Part shown: in pieces, positions 10,701 through 55,000 of the stretch
How positions within the stretch are numbered: the stretch's first letter is position 1
Layout of the letters: each line of letters opens with the position of its first letter
Source: Cristatella mucedo
Lineage: Eukaryota; Bryozoa; Phylactolaemata; Cristatellidae
Length of the DNA stretch: 55,000 nt
Assembly (NCBI GenBank): GCA_009760855.2
Contig: WPIO01000054.1
Coordinates: forward strand, 2,430,001 to 2,485,000
Direction of reading: 5' to 3'
Notes under the pieces: model-generated
Told to the model about the DNA's origin: nothing
The model's input: only the letters and a program-made list of their open reading frames with translations
The model's database searches: none
Translations under genes and position numbers: made by a program

Positions 10701-11760
10701 ATAATAGTCCGATAATAATAATAATAATAATAGTCCGATCTCTCGCTAAAGCTCGTGCTCAGACGCATAACCTTTGCGCGTGCGCGTCGCGAAAGCGTCG
10801 ACCGCCGCTGCACGCACCCGCCGCACCTCGGTCTGGGTCGCATACTCGCGGCCGGCACACCGCACACCTACTCGCGGCCGGCGCGCAACGAGAGGTGAGA
10901 GGAACAGGCGCCGGAGCGCGTTCGCTTCGAGCCCGGAGGTGACCAGCCCCTTGCTTCGGTTCGAACGCCTTACGCTTCGGTTCGACGCCGCCCAGACGGG
11001 TCCCGCGGCTCCAGACGACGTCCCGGCGACGGGCTCACGGCGGCGGACGCTGCCGACTGCGGGCTTTTGCGGCGGACGCCTTTTGTGTTGTCACGGCACC
11101 CGACGCAGATGGACGCAGATAAAAGAAGCCGGAGACTGGCGTCTGGCTCGGAAGCGGCATTTGACCGAGCGAGCGACCGAGCGCGCGCGCGCACGAGACG
11201 GCGAGGACAGCTCAAGCAAGACGCCGAGACGCGATCGCACAGCTTTTCGGCAGCCGTCCATGGCGTCGTCGTCGTCACCATCATCGTCGTCAAGCGCCGC
11301 ATTTGCACTCTGGACGCTCGCGCAGGCAAGCAAGCAAGGCGGCGACGACGGCGGCGGCTGCTGCTGCGTACGCGCAGCGCTGCCGACTCGCAGGCGCCGC
11401 TCTCGCCACCGGTGGTCGCGTCTTTGCTCGCCGAGGGAGGGCCGCTCTCTCGCCGTCGGCGGCGGCGTCACTAGCAGGCAGCCTCGGGCAGGCGGCGGCG
11501 GCGTTCCGTCGCTCCTCTCCAGCGGCGCGCGCCGCTGGAGAGGAGCCGCTGCGATTCCTTGCTGCCGCTTGCTTTTCCGCTTCGTCCGGCGCCTTCCAGT
11601 CGCGTGCGGCGTTTCGCAAGGTGGCGCGCGCACCTTGCGCTTCGGTTCGACGCCGCCGCGACGCTGTCCCGCGGGTCCCGGCGACGGGTCCCGGCGACGG
11701 GCTAGCGCTGCCGTTGCACTCCGTCGAGGCTTGACGAGCTCGTGAAAGCGTAGAAACTCT
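10701..11760. other. GC-rich low-complexity region
   Basis: Highly CpG-rich sequence is open in several frames on both strands at once (for example + 10774-11745 and - 11091-11633), with Arg/Ala/Ser-rich translations and no domain. Open frames on all sides at this composition are expected by chance, so no gene is called. A perfect palindrome lies at 11511-11546. Confidence 0.4.
11511..11546. repeat. Perfect 36-bp palindrome
   Basis: The 17-bp arms 'gctcctctccagcggcg' and 'cgccgctggagaggagc' are separated by 'cg', giving an exactly self-complementary 36-bp sequence. Confidence 0.9.
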
Positions 11761-11817
11761 GCCGTGAATGCGCTAATTCGTAAAACGTCGCTAAATCACA
11801 GCCGCCGAGAGAAGCCT

Positions 11818-11912
11818 TATATATATATATATATATATATATCTCTTTATGTAGATATCTAATTATATATTTATATATTATATATATATATCTAAATATA
11901 TATTTTAATAGA
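11818..11912. repeat. (TA)n-rich tract
   Basis: Two TA-repeat blocks separated by AT-rich sequence; no coding content. Confidence 0.85.
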
Positions 11913-12234
11913 TGTCCATCGCTCGCATCGCTCGCTGAAGCCTTACCATCGCTCCTCCACCCGCTAATGCCTGGCATACGTAATGGTAACGATAATGGCA
12001 CGACGCGTCTCCGCTGCCTACGACTCCGCAAAGACTAACTGGGCGTTACGCAACAGAGCAATCTCTAAAGCGCACGCGAAGTCCGAGCGGCACGTGGTGC
12101 ACGTGTGCGGTAGCCAACCGATTTCATTTCGCGTAGTAGAGAGAAAGCGAGAAGAAGCTTCCGGCCGAGTCGAGTCAGGAGGACAGCTGAGGAGGTCGCA
12201 TGGCGGCAGTAGCAGGTCAGGGCGGCTGGAACGG

Positions 12235-12440
12235 ATGAGCCGCAGTCGGCGGCAGGAGACTGTAGTTGTCGTTGCGCAGGAATTTCGGAAGTGAGCTCCG
12301 CAGTCTAGGACCTGCGGAGCAAAAAACTTCAGCCGCCAACGGTCTCTAAGCGTGGAGGAGCGCAAAGAGCTCCATCCATTGTCCGTAGATGACCCGAGGA
12401 CGCGCGGAGGCTGAAACTGGTCGATTGAACGCGTGCACTC
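12235..12440 (-). mobile_element. LINE family D fragment
   Basis: The minus strand matches the family D copies at 0.74, 43.48 and 47.81 kb: 'gtagttgtcgttgcg', 'gcagtctaggacctgcggag', 'caacggtctctaagcg' and 'gaggctgaaactggt' occur in the same order. Confidence 0.7.
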
Positions 12441-14040
12441 AATGCACGCTCACCCGCGCATATTACTTGAAAGGAAATTTGACTCAAGAGCGTCCGGACG
12501 GCTTCAAAAATCTCCGCCATCAAACGATACACTATCGGGACGACAGGCAGAAAAAAGGTGCGGTCGCTCAAGTTGAGAGATTCGGATTACGATCTGCAGA
12601 AGTCGTACGGTTGGGATTGGGTGATTATTAAATCAAAGCAGCCGCCGCTCGGAGGAGGAGGAAAACAGAGAAGGAACCGAAAAGAGGTCGAGGGAGACTT
12701 ATTTATGTAGCTCTTGACTTATTCAATTAAGTGGAAGTCTGGACTCTACTGAAATAGAATGCCCAGAATATACTTGTCTAATTTGAGAGAAAGTCTGGAC
12801 GGTAAGGACAAGAACGAGAGACGACGGATAGGTTCTTCTAGAAGGTTCGCGCTCGTTACTTTCTCGGCTGGTGCCAAGCTCTGGTGAAGATAATTGGTAA
12901 TAATGGCTGCTATCGTCATCCGAGCTGCAATTCTGCGTGCAATTCATCGGCGTGCCCTGCGCCGCCGCGAAGCGCTGGGAAACGGCCGGCCCGCCGCGGC
13001 GGCGGCGGCGATTGCGGCGGCGATTGTGCACCCGCCGCTCTGCGTCCGCCGCTTCCGCAGAATGGATTGGAGCACTTTCCCACGAAGGCGTCGCGTCATT
13101 TAACGGGTCCTTCAAAATACCGCACAATGGCCGAGGATCCGCACTGTTTGCACGCCACCGTCGACGCGGCGCGGGCGAGGCGCCGCGGCACAATGGCCTC
13201 CCATTGTGCTCTCGAGCAGAAGACGGAGCGAAGCGAAGCACCGAGCCGGTAGCACCGAAACGAAACCGAACGGAGCCGGAAGCGCGAAAACCTGCGCGCG
13301 CCACCGCGAGAGCGGACCGTCCCGAGCGATCCGCTAATTTTGTCAAGGCGGCGGCGACTGCCATTGTGAGAGAATACGGAGCGCGCCGAGCCGCGCCGTC
13401 GCCGTCTGGCGCTCGCGCGCGCGCGGCACTTTGCGAGAGGCGAATCGGTCGCCGGCATCGCGAGCTGACGCGCCAGCTAGCTGACGACCTCTCGACCTCG
13501 ACCGCGAACCGAGCGCGATCGCGTCTCCGCCGACGAATCGCCGCGCGCGGCGGCCGCGACGGAAGCGACGAGGCGGCACCGCAGCTTTCCGCGCGGAAAC
13601 GCGCGAACGTCCGCGCTGGCTGTGGGCGCTCAAGAATTCGTTCAAATGTCGCAAGAACCCGGTCGTGCAGCGCTGAGCATGACAAGAGACACGAGCGACA
13701 CGAGACATGACAAGACAGCGACATGACATGAGACATGGCAAGAAGCGACATGACAAGAGACACGAGCCTGATAGTTAAGCGTGCGTTCGAATGCTCACGA
13801 TTTACCAACAGTCATGCCCCACAGTCGCTGCGGGACTGCGCTAGTTACTTCGGGGCTACTTCGAGAGGACTACTTGGCGAGATAGCAACCAGTCGGGGGA
13901 AAACTTTCGTTGCCGCCGCCGCTGCCCGGCGCAGCGGACGTTCCTTTCGCTCGGCGGCCTTGAATCCAAAGACGCGCCCGCGCCGCCGCCGCCGCCTCGC
14001 TCGCTCTCTGGCTGAGACTCCGTCGAGCACCCGTCGAGCG
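12441..14040. other. GC-rich region before the mosaic gene
   Basis: From about 12.9 kb the sequence becomes CpG-rich and is open in several frames on both strands (for example + 12937-13710 and - 12723-13808) without domains. A cryptic repeat based on 'gacatgacaagagacacgag' lies at 13675-13770. The missing promoter and first exon of the downstream lectin-CUB-sushi gene may lie here, but no ATG-bearing signal-peptide exon in a compatible phase stands out. Confidence 0.35.
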
Positions 14041-14054
14041 GATCGTCGTTGCAG

Positions 14055-53827
<39,773 letters not shown>

Positions 53828-54027
53828 GTAAGAGCTAGCTCTCCTGTATGTGCCACTGCCTCCTCACTGGCATACCGTGCTTCCTGCTGCTGAGTACCTG
53901 GCAGTGTAGCTCTTCACTTAAACTAAGCTACTGTAAGCCCTATGACCTGGCCTGCACGACTAGCTCAGGTCAAAGGGCAAAGGCCTGCAATCATGCAGGC
54001 CTGCATGTCTCTGCTCACTTTTGTTAG

Positions 54028-54064
54028 TCCATCGAGATTGTAAATACGAGCAAAACGGAATGAC
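54028..54064 (+). CDS. Candidate micro-exon after sushi 6
   Basis: A 37-bp stretch between 'cacttttgttag' and a strong gtgagtg donor, in phase 1, reads HRDCKYEQNGM and exits in phase 2. The C-x-x-x-x-x-NG layout could open an EGF-like module completed beyond the window. It is short and unsupported by other evidence. Confidence 0.3.
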
Positions 54065-54582
54065 GTGAGTGATCTGAATACTGGGAATGTGCTGGCAACG
54101 AAAGTAAAGGATGGCAATTGTATTATTGCTGTGCTTTACTACGACCGACCGTGTGTCCTACAAAAGTCATGGAATTGACACATCACTCGGTAAACGCCAT
54201 TGTGGTCTCATTATGGCTTGCAGTCAAGGAAATAGTGCAGATTATTCAGCTGGACGTGATGTATAATTATACGATAGAGCAAACAATGGAGGATATATAA
54301 TAAATGATGATTACATAATGACTGCATAATGTAGCACTTTATAGCATCTGGTCATCGTTATTCTGGAAGTCGGTAAGAGAGTTGAGCAGCCTAATAGTTT
54401 TGCCTTCGTATGCACCTCCTAGCCCAACAGCTAGCTCTTATTGTAGCACTCTCCCAAACACATCTGCATATAAGTGGTTTGCAACACCAGTGACTCCCAT
54501 GCATGCACACTCAAGAACACACATACAGAACTACAAATGAGCATACCCACCCACCCCACAGGCACATACTCAGGTACAGACA

Positions 54583-54590
54583 GACAGACA

Positions 54591-54682
<92 letters not shown>
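54583..54682. repeat. (CA)n microsatellite
   Basis: About 100 bp of nearly pure CA repeat preceded by a GACA block. Confidence 0.95.
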
Positions 54683-54779
54683 CATGCGTGCACAAACTCG
54701 CACGCAAACGTTTTGCACTCAAATACATTAGTGTGTGCACATTAGCACTCTCTTAAAGCACACACACAAACACACACCA

Positions 54780-54905
54780 TTGGCTGGGTCTCTGTGATTC
54801 GTTTTTCGTATTTGATAATGCTTTCTATACAGCATCTGCAAATTACCTAGTTACATATTCAGTTCTCTGAGGGTGCTATACAAGTGTATTATTATTATTG
54901 ACATT
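54780..54905 (+). mobile_element. LINE family C 3' tail
   Basis: 'ctgggtctctgtgattcgtt', 'gcatctgcaaattacctagt' and 'cagttctctgagggtgctat' end in an ATT-rich tail. Confidence 0.65.
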
Positions 54906-55000
54906 ATTATTACACTCACACACATGAACGTATGTTGATGCATGTTTTATTATTAATGGGATATTGCCTCTCTATTTTCTTGGCTTGGCTACTTCGTACT

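Noticed and set aside
10774-11745. 323-codon plus frame as a gene
   Set aside because: Opposite-strand frames are equally open; residue use follows GC composition and no domain or ATG context supports it.
12723-13808. 361-codon minus frame as a gene
   Set aside because: The frame is Arg/Ser-rich, overlaps an open plus frame, and includes translated simple repeats near 13.7 kb.

Overview
This is genomic DNA from an animal, most likely an invertebrate; I could not place the phylum. Genes are split by long introns with GT..AG borders and symmetric phase-1 junctions. Extracellular modules typical of metazoans (C-type lectin, CUB, sushi/CCP, calcium-binding EGF) are present. Intergenic and intronic DNA is packed with microsatellites, tRNA-derived SINEs and truncated non-LTR retrotransposons. 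There is no bacterial-type operon, CRISPR array or phage signal.

Layout. (1) 1-6.2 kb: no convincing gene; a degraded LINE, a 15-bp tandem repeat, AT-rich DNA, two copies of a tRNA-like SINE, a purine microsatellite, a GC-rich island and a (TA)n tract. (2) 6.9-8.6 kb: an intronless, very GC-rich cytochrome P450 gene on the + strand. (3) 8.6-14.0 kb: GC-rich, low-complexity DNA and repeats without a supportable gene. (4) 14.05 kb to the right edge: one very large + strand multi-exon gene for a secreted or membrane mosaic protein. I could place 22 coherent exons whose phases all agree. In order they encode a C-type lectin domain, a short Cys-rich linker, three CUB domains, a sushi domain, five further sushi domains and, among these, two calcium-binding EGF domains. 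Five less certain exons (one or two extra CUB domains and a terminal micro-exon) are listed separately. The first coding exon and the 3' end were not found. (5) A possible nested gene on the - strand at 33.35-34.31 kb lies inside a large intron of the mosaic gene.

The repeats fall into two SINE families (A and B) and two CR1/L2-like LINE families (C and D). The SINE 3' ends resemble the LINE 3' ends (B with C, A with D), as expected if the LINE machinery mobilises the SINEs. Many long open frames in the window are artefacts of CT/GA, CA/TG, GCA and GGA repeats and are not listed as genes. The P450 and the lectin-CUB-sushi protein are neighbours on the same strand; nothing in the sequence links their functions.
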